Shown: piece after piece, positions 8,989 to 18,318 of the stretch | Layout: every line of letters begins with the position of its first letter | Position numbering within the stretch: position 1 is the first letter of the stretch | Source: Bacteroidales bacterium | GTDB taxonomy: Bacteria; Bacteroidota; Bacteroidia; Bacteroidales; UBA7960 | Assembly (NCBI GenBank): GCA_007129945.1 | Contig: SKUN01000164.1 | Coordinates: 1 to 35,715, forward strand | Reading direction: 5' to 3' | Length of the DNA: 35,715 nt | The notes under the pieces: model-generated | What the model saw: the letters and a program-made list of their open reading frames with translations, nothing else | The model's database searches: none | Told to the model about the DNA's origin: nothing | Translations under genes and position numbers: made by a program

Positions 8989-11082
8989 TTATTGCTGGCC
9001 GTTTTTTTCCTTGCCGATGTAATGATGGACTACCTGCAACAATGCTTTTCGGTTGATCGGCTTTGAAATGTAGTCGTTGCAACCGGCATCGATGGCTCTT
9101 TTCTTATCTCCCGAAAGGGCATGGGCGGTTTGTGCAATAACGGGAATTGTTTGATTGAATTCCCTGATCTTTTGCGTAGCCTTCAGCCCGTCAAAATCCG
9201 GCATTTTCAGATCCATCAGAACAAGTGATATATCGGGATTTTCCCTGACGGCTTTTACGGTTTGCTCCCCGTTTTTTGAACGTATCAGTTTAACGGGCTC
9301 ATCTTCCAGGATGGTTTTCAGATACAGGTAACTCATTTCATCGTCTTCGGCGATCAGTAAAACACTCCCGGGCTGCAGTGATTTTCCCCGGGTGACTGCT
9401 TCTTTCTTTTCCGTTTTTTTGGTTTTGACGGGGTTGTAGGGGATGGTGACGTAAAAGGTACTGCCTTCTCCGGGGGTGGAATCCACATGTATATGCCCAT
9501 GCAGCATTTCGATGTAAGCTTTAACAATGGGAAGCCCAAGCCCGGATCCTTCATGCTTCCTGGACAGGTTGAGGTCGGCCTGCACGAACCGCCGGAAAAT
9601 GGATTTCGTTTGGTCCGGCGTAATACCAATCCCCGTGTCTCTGACGAAAAACACGAACCCGTCATTGTTTATGTAATTACCGAATTCGATATACCCTTCA
9701 CTGGTAAACTTAATGGCGTTATTCAACAGGTTGGTAAGCATACCGTCCAGTTTATGCCTGTCGGAATATACCAGGGCTTTCTCCGCCGGAATTTGTTCGC
9801 TGATACTCAGTGCAAGGCCCCGGGCATCAGCTTTGGGTTTAAAAAAGGTGTAATGGTAGTTCAACAGTTCGAATACATCCACTTCTTCCTTTTTTACATC
9901 CATCTGACCGGATTCAATCCTGGATATTTCAATGATATCATTGATTGTATCAAGGAGTCTTTGTCCGCTTTGGTTGACGATCTCAATGTACTTGTCTTTT
10001 TCCGCTCCCTCGAGGCTGGGTGATTTCAGCAGATCAAGGAACCCCAGTATGCCGTTCATGGGAGTCCGTATTTCGTGACTCACATTGGCAAGAAATGCAG
10101 ACTTCAGCCTGTCGCTCTCTTCAGCCTTTTCCTTGGCCCGGAGGAGCGATCGCTCAGTGTTGACTTTAATAATGGCGTCTGCCAGGATGTTGGCCAGTAC
10201 CCGCAAAAAACCAATGTCGGTATCCTGCCAGCTTTTTTTATGCCGGACCATGTCAAAGCCAAAAAAACCATGAAGGCGCTCTTCACTGTATATGGGCACA
10301 TTCAATAAGGAATTGATTTCCAGTTTTTGGAATTCAGCTTGCTCGGAAGCAGCTTCTTCCGGCAATTGGTCGATATCCGGAATGTGCACGGGTTCTCTTT
10401 GAAACATCTTTGTTTTCAAAAAGGGCAGATAATCCGCAGGGAGGTTTTGTAACTGGTCAATCTGGGGAGCGATTCCTTCAGCGCACCATTCATGCGTATT
10501 CGTGTAGGTGGTGAAATCATCCGAGAAAAAAAACAGGTAAGTTCTGTCTACCTCGAAAAACAGTCCGATTTCCCGAAGCATCCGGTTGAACTTTTCGTCA
10601 ATGTTTTCGCTGCTGGCACTGATAAAACTGGAGGATAGTTCCGCCGTCAGTTGCTGGAATCGTAATTGATAATCAAGGGTCTCTTCGGCTTTTTTCCGCG
10701 GACTGATATCTTCCACCACGCCGATTCCCCCTTTAAAATTCTCTCCGGGAGTCATGACCGGGGCAAAAAAGGCACTTACCGCTGTGGTTTTATCTGCGGT
10801 AACTGACTGGTAAATCCCTTCATAAGATGACATATTGCCCTCAAGGGCTGATTGTACAGCCCGCACCACCTTCTGATCGGGCAGGTTCAGCATATTAATC
10901 CCAATAAGGGCATCTTTGGAAGACCCGACGATCTCGACAAAATTGCTGTTGCACTCAGTAATAACCCCGTTGTTGTCAAAATGAAGAATGCCCAGCGGAG
11001 CGTTTTCAAATATCAGACGGTATTTTCTGTCGCTGCCCGAATCAATATTCTTATTATTTAACTTATATGTGTTATCAGTCAT
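8989..11082 (-). CDS. Hybrid sensor histidine kinase (PAS-GAF-HisKA-HATPase-REC), no TM segments
   Basis: PAS (YRLIFENAPLGILHFDNNGVITECN), GAF region, H-box SAFLANVSHEIRTPMNGILG, DTGIGI, GSGLGLPIV, and a C-terminal receiver (LVLMDLKMPDFDGL...PVIAQTAHA...DYISKPI). Confidence 0.94.
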   Translation of the reverse strand: MTDNTYKLNNKNIDSGSDRKYRLIFENAPLGILHFDNNGVITECNSNFVEIVGSSKDALIGINMLNLPDQKVVRAVQSALEGNMSSYEGIYQSVTADKTTAVSAFFAPVMTPGENFKGGIGVVEDISPRKKAEETLDYQLRFQQLTAELSSSFISASSENIDEKFNRMLREIGLFFEVDRTYLFFFSDDFTTYTNTHEWCAEGIAPQIDQLQNLPADYLPFLKTKMFQREPVHIPDIDQLPEEAASEQAEFQKLEINSLLNVPIYSEERLHGFFGFDMVRHKKSWQDTDIGFLRVLANILADAIIKVNTERSLLRAKEKAEESDRLKSAFLANVSHEIRTPMNGILGFLDLLKSPSLEGAEKDKYIEIVNQSGQRLLDTINDIIEISRIESGQMDVKKEEVDVFELLNYHYTFFKPKADARGLALSISEQIPAEKALVYSDRHKLDGMLTNLLNNAIKFTSEGYIEFGNYINNDGFVFFVRDTGIGITPDQTKSIFRRFVQADLNLSRKHEGSGLGLPIVKAYIEMLHGHIHVDSTPGEGSTFYVTIPYNPVKTKKTEKKEAVTRGKSLQPGSVLLIAEDDEMSYLYLKTILEDEPVKLIRSKNGEQTVKAVRENPDISLVLMDLKMPDFDGLKATQKIREFNQTIPVIAQTAHALSGDKKRAIDAGCNDYISKPINRKALLQVVHHYIGKEKNGQQ

Positions 11083-11148
11083 TTAATATGGATTATACGG
11101 TCATCAATATACGGAATTAATGAATGCAGTATGCGAATTTTTGCACAT

Positions 11149-14100
11149 TTATTTCAGTATTCTCCGTAGAAAACTTTCCGTTTCCTGTAAATCCAAATTC
11201 AGGGCGGAGCAGAGAGCCTGCAATTGAACCATGATCTCTTCCATGGGAAGTGGGGCCTGGTCGTCAATGTAACCTTCCTCTTTCAGGAATGCCTCCAGTT
11301 CCTCCGTCTTATTGGATCTGAAACCGGGAATTTCTTTGTTCTGCAAAGACTCCAGCAGCTTTGCCGGGTCACCATGGTTTGCTTCAAGTTTCCTATATAC
11401 TTTCTCCCTGAAAGCCGGGCTGATCAACCCTGATTCATCCAGGGCCTCTATGTCTATCGGCCCTGGACGGCCCTTGCGGAAGAGTTCCCGGAAACGGCCG
11501 AGCAGTTTCATTTTTTTGTGAAGGGTTTCCTGCACGCTTTCCGTGACCCCTTCCAGTTGACCTCCGTGCTCAAGATAGCTGCTTAGCTGCCCCCAGCTGT
11601 TGATGTTTTTTCGAAGGCAATCATACAGCAGTTCTGTGTCGGTGATCAGGTACCAGAGATGAAGCCTCTCCGGCCGATCCTGCAAAATGCTGAATGCGGG
11701 TACATTGATTGCCCTGCCGTATTCATAATGATCCAGACCTGACCGGGAGGGGAGCTCCCTGTTCTCAAACCGCGGGAGTGAATCAGTCGCCTTCTCCTCA
11801 GGTTTTCGTCCGCTGGTATACAGCTTGTTTTCCAGGCGAAAGATTTTGGAGGAAGTGGCCGCATGGTCCTGGAGCTTCAATTTCCATTTGGCTACTTCAT
11901 CTTCCCGGGCGGTGAAGTAGAAAACCTGTCTTCCGTATTCGCTGAATGCAATGAGTGCCTGCATAATCGACCCGGCCCTTACATCGTCACTGTTTGCAAG
12001 CAATTCATCCGCCAGCAGCGGCAGGCGCAGTTGATTTTCACGGGTTTCAATAAAAGCGAGGCGAACCGACAACAACAGCTGCAGACGTGTGCCCGTCGAC
12101 AGTTCATCCAAAGGCTGTCCCTGTCGCGTGCTGGTGTCAAAGGCCAGAAAAGCCGCCTTATTGAGGTCACCGATCCGCAACTCATAACGCCCGTTGGTGA
12201 TGCGGCTGAATAGTTTCCCCGCGTCTCTGAAGACTTTTGATTTATTCTGTGTCTGGGTAGTTTCCCGGAGTTTGCTGACAAGGAGGTGGCCGGTCAGCGA
12301 GGTAAGGTTGTTTTCATAAAGAAATTGCAGATCATCCAGGGTCCTTTCTTTGACTGCCAATGCATTTTCCAGATCATCTCCCCGGGTGGTCAGTCCTATC
12401 TTCGTTTGAATTTCCGTGATCCTTTTATTAACCTCCCCGGAACGGGCTGCTTCAGCTTCATATTTGTCCTGAAATGCCTGAGCCTCATCCACGCTGAGTG
12501 CTTCAATCTCTTTTTCGTGCGCCCGGTAAAGGGAGTGGTTTTTCAAAATCTGTTCTTTGTTTATATAAAGAATATTCGCCTTTTCATGCGCAGAAACAGA
12601 CTCTTTGTAATCATTCAGCATTTCTGTCAGCTGCCAGACTTCTTCTTTTTCTCCGTAATTCAGCCCCAGAGTCGTGTATACTTTGTGCAACCTTTGATTC
12701 TTCACCTGCCGGATCTTCAGATTTTCCCGGATCCGTTGCTCCTGTCTTTTGATTTCCTCCAGTGACTGCTGCCTTGTATCCGCTTCCCGGGCGATTATTT
12801 TACAGGTGGCCCTGGCCTGATGTGCATCTTTTGCTTCATCCATGTTAAAATGCCGGAATCTGGTGTTCAGTTCATCCAGCAGTTTTCTCCTCTGATCATG
12901 TAAAGATTCCTGTTGTGATTCCAGGGTGTTTTTCCTGGTGTTATGTTCTTGCCACTCACGTATATTGGTCAGAAACCAGTAAAGTGAGCTGTGGCTTTTT
13001 AAATTATCTGACGGAATGCCGGGAGCGGTTCCCAGTACTTTCCTCAATTCCTGTTCTTTCTTCAGAATATCGTCCATCTGCCGGGAGACTTTTCCCAGTT
13101 CTTCCTGCCGGAACTTCAGCCTGGGAATAATATATTCCCTGTGTTTTGTTTCCTGTAAGGCAGCGGCAAGACTGTCCAAACGTTCGGATACAGCTTCAGT
13201 ATCCCATCTGCCTGGCAAAGGAAGACCGGTTTTTTTATAATCCGTTTCCCGGATGTTGTTTTTTGGTGCCGGGCGCAAACTCAGGGTGTAAAACGTAAGC
13301 AGCATAAGCAGCAGTATTCCGGTCAACCCGTACATCCCGGCAAAGAGTGTTACAATGGCCGTTATGCTTCCTGAGGCTGACAGGATAATCGCCCATTTAA
13401 CGGGAATCCCGTTATGGCTTTGTTCTTCCTGCAACCAGTTACTCAGTGCGGTGATCCCGGACTGTATTATTTCGGATGAGTGAGGCGGATCCGGAGCAAT
13501 TTCCTTTTCAAGTTCCCCGATTTCATGCTCCAGAAACTGTTTCTTACTTAATCGTTCCTGTACCGTTTGCAGGTATTCATCCAGTTCATTCACATCCTGT
13601 AAGTCCAGGCCTTTCCAGGGGGCTGTATCCAGGTTTTTGTCAATTGCATTCAGTGCAGCCCGGGTCCTTGCTTCGGCCTCTCTGAGGTGATGTCTGGTAT
13701 CTCTGAGTTCTTTTTCATAATCAGCCAGGTCCTCAGCTTTTTTCTCAAGCTCCTCAATGGTTTCCTTGCCAGTCCCTCCTGAAGGCATCTTCAGGGAGGC
13801 AATCATTTCCCGGCTGTTTTCGATGACCTTTTTGGCCTCATTCACTTTTTCGTCCGCCTGATCAATTTCCTCTCCCAGCTCTGTAATCCTGGAGAACTCA
13901 TCCCCTGAAAGTTTTTCCATCGGGCCGGGGAACCGGTTTAATTGTTTTCGGTTGATATCAACTGCCTGTCTGGCTTCGAGGTATTCTTTCGTAAGGGAAT
14001 AAAAGTCCCGCAGCCGGGCGGCCTGTCGGGTCTTTTCTTTTTCTTTACTGAGGGTTTCAAGGGTCTCTTCTTCTTTCTTTAACTGTTGTTGTTCCTGAGA

Positions 14101-14613
14101 AATTTTCCGGAGATCTTGCCTTGCTTTGATAAAACCGGAATACTCCCTGCTGCTTTTGTTTCTGACCTTGTCCGAATAACCTAATATTCTGGCCGCATTC
14201 TCGGGGTCATATCCGCCGATGGCTTCTTTTGCTATTTGTTTGGCAAGGTCCTTGTCTTCTGCATTGATCAGTTCTTGCAGGGCCAACAGATAGTGATCAC
14301 GTGACTCCGCCGGTGGAAGGCCTGTGAGTTCGTCAGGGACTCCGTTTCGCTCCGCTTTTGTCTGAAGGGGGTCTGTGCGGATTTGCCAGGGTTCATTGTC
14401 AATGTTTAATGAGGCGCTGGCTTCGCTGCTTCCATCATGATCCTGCCAGATCAGCTGCTGAATCAGTCTGGCCGTTGAACTTTTTCCGGATGCATTCGGG
14501 CCGGCAATGATGTTGAGCCGGTCGGCAAAATGAGTATAGGGTTCCATGCCCGAAGGAAACCCGGGAATCTTTCTGATGGATAAATCTTTTATTATCAGGG
14601 CCTTTTTATCCAT
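11149..14613 (-). CDS. YhaN-like SMC/SbcC-type AAA ATPase with central TM hairpin and C-terminal extension
   Basis: Walker A GPNASGKSSTARL, long coiled coils interrupted by a hydrophobic hairpin (VKWAIILSASGSITAIVTLFAGMYGLTGILLLMLLTFYTLSL), signature DELSTGTRLQLLLSVRLA, Walker B LPLLADELLANSD, then about 200 further residues. Start ATG 14613 overlaps the upstream nuclease gene by 8 bp. Confidence 0.85.
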   Translation of the reverse strand: MDKKALIIKDLSIRKIPGFPSGMEPYTHFADRLNIIAGPNASGKSSTARLIQQLIWQDHDGSSEASASLNIDNEPWQIRTDPLQTKAERNGVPDELTGLPPAESRDHYLLALQELINAEDKDLAKQIAKEAIGGYDPENAARILGYSDKVRNKSSREYSGFIKARQDLRKISQEQQQLKKEEETLETLSKEKEKTRQAARLRDFYSLTKEYLEARQAVDINRKQLNRFPGPMEKLSGDEFSRITELGEEIDQADEKVNEAKKVIENSREMIASLKMPSGGTGKETIEELEKKAEDLADYEKELRDTRHHLREAEARTRAALNAIDKNLDTAPWKGLDLQDVNELDEYLQTVQERLSKKQFLEHEIGELEKEIAPDPPHSSEIIQSGITALSNWLQEEQSHNGIPVKWAIILSASGSITAIVTLFAGMYGLTGILLLMLLTFYTLSLRPAPKNNIRETDYKKTGLPLPGRWDTEAVSERLDSLAAALQETKHREYIIPRLKFRQEELGKVSRQMDDILKKEQELRKVLGTAPGIPSDNLKSHSSLYWFLTNIREWQEHNTRKNTLESQQESLHDQRRKLLDELNTRFRHFNMDEAKDAHQARATCKIIAREADTRQQSLEEIKRQEQRIRENLKIRQVKNQRLHKVYTTLGLNYGEKEEVWQLTEMLNDYKESVSAHEKANILYINKEQILKNHSLYRAHEKEIEALSVDEAQAFQDKYEAEAARSGEVNKRITEIQTKIGLTTRGDDLENALAVKERTLDDLQFLYENNLTSLTGHLLVSKLRETTQTQNKSKVFRDAGKLFSRITNGRYELRIGDLNKAAFLAFDTSTRQGQPLDELSTGTRLQLLLSVRLAFIETRENQLRLPLLADELLANSDDVRAGSIMQALIAFSEYGRQVFYFTAREDEVAKWKLKLQDHAATSSKIFRLENKLYTSGRKPEEKATDSLPRFENRELPSRSGLDHYEYGRAINVPAFSILQDRPERLHLWYLITDTELLYDCLRKNINSWGQLSSYLEHGGQLEGVTESVQETLHKKMKLLGRFRELFRKGRPGPIDIEALDESGLISPAFREKVYRKLEANHGDPAKLLESLQNKEIPGFRSNKTEELEAFLKEEGYIDDQAPLPMEEIMVQLQALCSALNLDLQETESFLRRILK

Positions 14614-15910
14614 TGATGCGGTCTCCTTTTTCAGCCAGCAAGGTGCCCAGCAGTTGTCTGGACTCTTTGAGAATATATTGCCTGGCTTGTTTTTCAGTGA
14701 TATTTTCCAGTCTTTCTGAGGCATGTAAAGGGCCATAGACCCCGGCCTGTTGCAGTTCCTTTGCGTTGGTTTTCCACGCTGCAACCAGCTCCTCGATAAA
14801 GTTGCTGGATTGCCCCTTTTCAATGGCAAGGATGGTTTCTGCCAGTTTGCCCACCGGAGAAGGGTCATTGGCCCAGGCCGCCAGATCTTTTACGGCTGGC
14901 CTCACATTGGTGGAAGTTTTTCTTACAAGCAGTTGTGTGCCGCCGGCTGTTTCCCTTGCATAGTCTTCAATTTCATCTTCCGACCATGCCCGGATCTTGA
15001 CAGGATCAGTGTGTTCACCGGTTAACCCGATATCGAAAATCAAATATCCCTGTTGCCCCGGTTCGGAATCAAGGCTGGCAGAATGATCCATAATCCCTCC
15101 GGTTATTGTTTTGCGCAAATCGTCTCTGTTGCTCACATGTGATACATCGAGTTCAATATGCTCATAACGTACGGGAGATAAAGGGATGTGACTGATCTTT
15201 ATTTCTCCGTCATTATCGACAGTCAGCTGCATGACCCCGTGGGGACCTGTTTCTTTTGCACTTAAAGCCTGCGGTGATCCGGGGTAGAAAATAAGCGGGT
15301 CATTGCGGTGAAGAATCTGGGCCTTGTGCACATGGCCAAGTACCCAGGCTTGTATATTTGTCTTTATCAGGTGGTCAAGTGGTACCGGTGCGTAGTTGCT
15401 TTCTGCCATGTCTGCATCACCATGCAGCAGCCCGATGGTAAAAAGCTGATTATTGATCGGTGCCGTGTCAAAACCTGACAGGGGGTTACCGGTAACACTG
15501 CCGGCCGGAAATGACCATCCGGCAAATTGTATCTCCTGTCCGTTTTTAACAAAGGTTTTTGTTTCCCACCTGCCGTTGGTGCCTAACAGGTGTATATGGT
15601 TATTTGATTGATGCCTGAGGAGCTGTGGAAGCACATCGTGATCGTGATTGCCTCCGACAGCAAATACTTCTATGCCTGCCTGGCCCAGGGCGTCAAACCC
15701 CTGCTGCAGTGTCCCTGTGGCTTCGTAATACCGGTTATCCTGATCCACGATGTCACCTGCGAGCAATAATGCATCCACAGAATGCGTCACGGCATAATCG
15801 ACAATACGCTCCCAGCTGCAGCGGGTTGATGCTTCGGGAACATTTCCCGGTATGGAGGCGGATTTTCGCCCGAGGTGAAGGTCGGAGGTTGCGAGAAGTT
15901 TGATGGCCAT
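14606..15910 (-). CDS. YhaO/SbcD-like metallophosphoesterase (DNA repair exonuclease family)
   Basis: Calcineurin-like motifs: LLATSDLHLGRK, LLAGDIVDQDNR, GGNHDHD, IGLLHGDAD, WVLGHVHKAQIL, YPGSPQALSAKETG. Confidence 0.93.
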   Translation of the reverse strand: MAIKLLATSDLHLGRKSASIPGNVPEASTRCSWERIVDYAVTHSVDALLLAGDIVDQDNRYYEATGTLQQGFDALGQAGIEVFAVGGNHDHDVLPQLLRHQSNNHIHLLGTNGRWETKTFVKNGQEIQFAGWSFPAGSVTGNPLSGFDTAPINNQLFTIGLLHGDADMAESNYAPVPLDHLIKTNIQAWVLGHVHKAQILHRNDPLIFYPGSPQALSAKETGPHGVMQLTVDNDGEIKISHIPLSPVRYEHIELDVSHVSNRDDLRKTITGGIMDHSASLDSEPGQQGYLIFDIGLTGEHTDPVKIRAWSEDEIEDYARETAGGTQLLVRKTSTNVRPAVKDLAAWANDPSPVGKLAETILAIEKGQSSNFIEELVAAWKTNAKELQQAGVYGPLHASERLENITEKQARQYILKESRQLLGTLLAEKGDRING

Positions 15911-15921
15911 AAGGAAAATAA

Positions 15922-17178
15922 TTATTGATCTTGCTTCATGGCCGGATCCATCACACGGCCTGCAAAGAGAATACTCTGATGCTGATTGTCTTTGATAAAG
16001 AAGAGAAAAGGTCTGTTGGCGTTGAATACATGATATTCGTCCTGCCCGGGTGCTGTTTTGCGTATGGCCACCACGGCTGTGGCAGCAGCTGCTTCTGTTC
16101 CTTTTTCTGCCACTTCTATCATCGCCTGGTGGATCACCTTGTCAATCTTCAGATCCGCTTGCCCGGTCATCCCGGAAAAGTCAGCATAATCTGTAAAAGC
16201 GTTTTGCATTCCCATTGAAGCAAGTGTTTCTTCCAGGTCAACCCCCGAACGGGCTTCAAATCTGGGAAGGAGCAATTCAATCGCTGCCGGCCTGACCCGC
16301 CTTGTTAACCTGAAAAAACACAACGCATCCAGTGATTCTTCCAGCAAAGCCAGCTCAATGCCTTCTGAGGGCAGAATGACCATCATGGAAAATTTTCCGC
16401 CCGCATAGGGAATTTCCAATACCTGCATGTTTTCATCCTCAAAATAAGGGAAGGTATCTCTTTGAATCATATAGTTTACCTGCGACTGCTCTCCCGGTGA
16501 GGGAAAAAAGTTGTCTTCCCGGGTCAATTCAGGCTCAAATTCCTCCATCCATGGTCCGAAAAAGTGAATGGCATTGACCAGCACCAGGCGGGTATCTGCT
16601 GTCAGCACTCCCCTTCTGATTAAGTCATCAATGTTTTCTGCGGTCTCTTCATAGACCCAATGGTTGATATTTTGCCTGATTCCTTCCCGGTCAGCCATGA
16701 AATCCACCATGAAGGTGCGTGAATCATATGCAGATTCGATCAGGTCAAAAAAAGAATCCAGGAAATGATAGTCTTGTTGTGCCCATAAACCGTTGGCAAT
16801 ATTCAACGAAATACTGTCTCCGGCCATCAGGTCCAGTTCATCAAGATACTCCCCGTATTGTTTATGAAACCCGGAGTCCTCATCTTCAAAATGCATTACC
16901 CGTGCCATTTGTTCCCTGGTCTCTCCGCGGGCACCGGCATAGGTCATGGCCATGGCAGCGGAAATACTGAAAGGGGAAACTACAAAATTTTCCTTGTCGG
17001 GGGGGAGAACATGCAGCAAGTCAAAAGCAAACTGGTTGTTTCTTGCGGGAAAGGCCATGGCGGCTATGGCCATTTCACGCTGTTCATCTTCGGCGGCTGA
17101 TTGATGAATACGCCGGTTGCAGCCACCGGTAATCAAAATGAGTATCAAAATTAAAGAAACTTGTTTCTGTCCTGGCAT
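15922..17178 (-). CDS. Serpin family serine protease inhibitor, predicted lipoprotein
   Basis: Serpin motifs FVVSPFSISAAMAMTYAGARGETREQM, VLVNAIHFFGPW, hinge EVAEKGTEAAAATAVVAIRKTAP, and C-terminal NANRPFLFFIKDNQHQSILFAGRVMDP. N-terminal lipobox ITGGC. Confidence 0.95.
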   Translation of the reverse strand: MPGQKQVSLILILILITGGCNRRIHQSAAEDEQREMAIAAMAFPARNNQFAFDLLHVLPPDKENFVVSPFSISAAMAMTYAGARGETREQMARVMHFEDEDSGFHKQYGEYLDELDLMAGDSISLNIANGLWAQQDYHFLDSFFDLIESAYDSRTFMVDFMADREGIRQNINHWVYEETAENIDDLIRRGVLTADTRLVLVNAIHFFGPWMEEFEPELTREDNFFPSPGEQSQVNYMIQRDTFPYFEDENMQVLEIPYAGGKFSMMVILPSEGIELALLEESLDALCFFRLTRRVRPAAIELLLPRFEARSGVDLEETLASMGMQNAFTDYADFSGMTGQADLKIDKVIHQAMIEVAEKGTEAAAATAVVAIRKTAPGQDEYHVFNANRPFLFFIKDNQHQSILFAGRVMDPAMKQDQ

Positions 17179-17247
17179 ACCGGTGAAAATAGGTTATATC
17201 CGTATTACCACAAACTTACAATTTATTTGCTAAAATTAATCGGAGCT

Positions 17248-17281
17248 TTTGGGTACACGTGCAGCCATTTTCCTATTTTTG
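17248..17281 (+). promoter_or_regulatory. Bacteroidota sigma-ABfr-type promoter (TTTG-N22-TATTTTTG) upstream of trxB
   Basis: TTTG at 17248-17251 and TATTTTTG at 17274-17281 in the divergent intergenic region between the serpin gene and trxB. Confidence 0.55.
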
Positions 17282-17326
17282 TTCTGAAGATGACAGAGAC
17301 TATTAACGAAAAAATAATTGAGATTC

Positions 17327-18265
17327 ATGGGTGATCAAGCTGAAAAAATTAAGTGCCTTATCCTCGGGAGTGGCCCGGCAGGATACACAGCCGCCATTTA
17401 TGCGGCAAGAGCCGATCTGCAGCCGGTCCTTTATCAGGGCCTTCAACCTGGCGGGCAGCTAACCATCACCACAGATGTGGAAAATTACCCGGGCTACCCG
17501 GAAGGGGTAAAAGGCCCGGATATGATGATGGACTTTCAGAAACAGGCGGAACGCTTTAATTCGGATGTCCGCTTTGGGATGGCTACGGCGGCTGATCTTT
17601 CGAAAAGACCTTTCAGGGTGGTTATTGATGGGAAAAAGGAAGTGCTGGCTGAAACGCTGATCATTGCAACCGGCGCTTCTGCGCGATGGTTGGGGCTTGA
17701 GTCAGAGCAAAAATTCAATGGTCACGGCGTATCGGCCTGTGCCACCTGCGACGGTTTTTTTTACCGGGGTTTGACTGTGGCTGTGGTAGGTGGAGGAGAT
17801 ACCGCCTGTGAAGAGGCTTCATATCTTTCCAAATTGTGCAAAAAAGTATACCTGGTTCACCGGCGGGATGAGCTCAGGGCTTCCAAAGCCATGCAGCACC
17901 GGGTCATGAAAGCTCCCAATATTGAGATCGTGTGGGATCACGTCCCTAAAGAGATTGTGGGGGATCAGACCGTGAACGGGGTGTTGCTTGAAAACGTCAA
18001 AAATGGTGAGATCAAAAGGCTTGATGTGGAAGGTTTCTTCGTGGCCATTGGCCATAAGCCCAATAGCGGTGTATTTGAAGGACAACTGGAAATGGACGGG
18101 AACGGATACCTGAAAACCAGTCCCGATTCCACCCGGACCAACGTTCCGGGGGTATTTGCTGCGGGTGATGTGCAGGACCATGTGTACCGCCAGGCCGTTA
18201 CAGCTGCGGGGACAGGCTGTATGGCGGCTATTGAGGCAGAACGATTTCTTTCAGACCAGGATTAA
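17327..18265 (+). CDS. trxB: Thioredoxin-disulfide reductase
   Basis: GSGPAGYTAAIYAARA (FAD binding), ACATCDGFF redox motif, VVGGGDTACEEASYLS (NADPH), GVFAAGDVQDHVYRQAVTAAGTG. Confidence 0.96.
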   Translation: MGDQAEKIKCLILGSGPAGYTAAIYAARADLQPVLYQGLQPGGQLTITTDVENYPGYPEGVKGPDMMMDFQKQAERFNSDVRFGMATAADLSKRPFRVVIDGKKEVLAETLIIATGASARWLGLESEQKFNGHGVSACATCDGFFYRGLTVAVVGGGDTACEEASYLSKLCKKVYLVHRRDELRASKAMQHRVMKAPNIEIVWDHVPKEIVGDQTVNGVLLENVKNGEIKRLDVEGFFVAIGHKPNSGVFEGQLEMDGNGYLKTSPDSTRTNVPGVFAAGDVQDHVYRQAVTAAGTGCMAAIEAERFLSDQD

Positions 18266-18318
18266 GGCTTTGTTTCCGGGCCAGTCGGGTGACTCGCTGA
18301 TCATTATAGCAAGGGGCA

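Noticed and set aside
8989-11082. Hybrid kinase considered as part of a novel system with the adjacent permease
   Set aside because: The genes are convergent and the kinase has ordinary PAS-GAF-HisKA-REC architecture. Nothing in the sequence ties them together.
11863-12765. Plus-strand ORFs (116 and 159 aa) opposite the YhaN-like gene
   Set aside because: Antisense to a strong coding sequence with clear motifs. No recognisable domains or start signals.
14614-14868. N-terminal extension of the YhaN-like ORF in the track
   Set aside because: It overlaps the nuclease gene out of frame. The ATG at 14613 starts exactly at conserved ATPase sequence (KALIIKDLSIRKIPGF).
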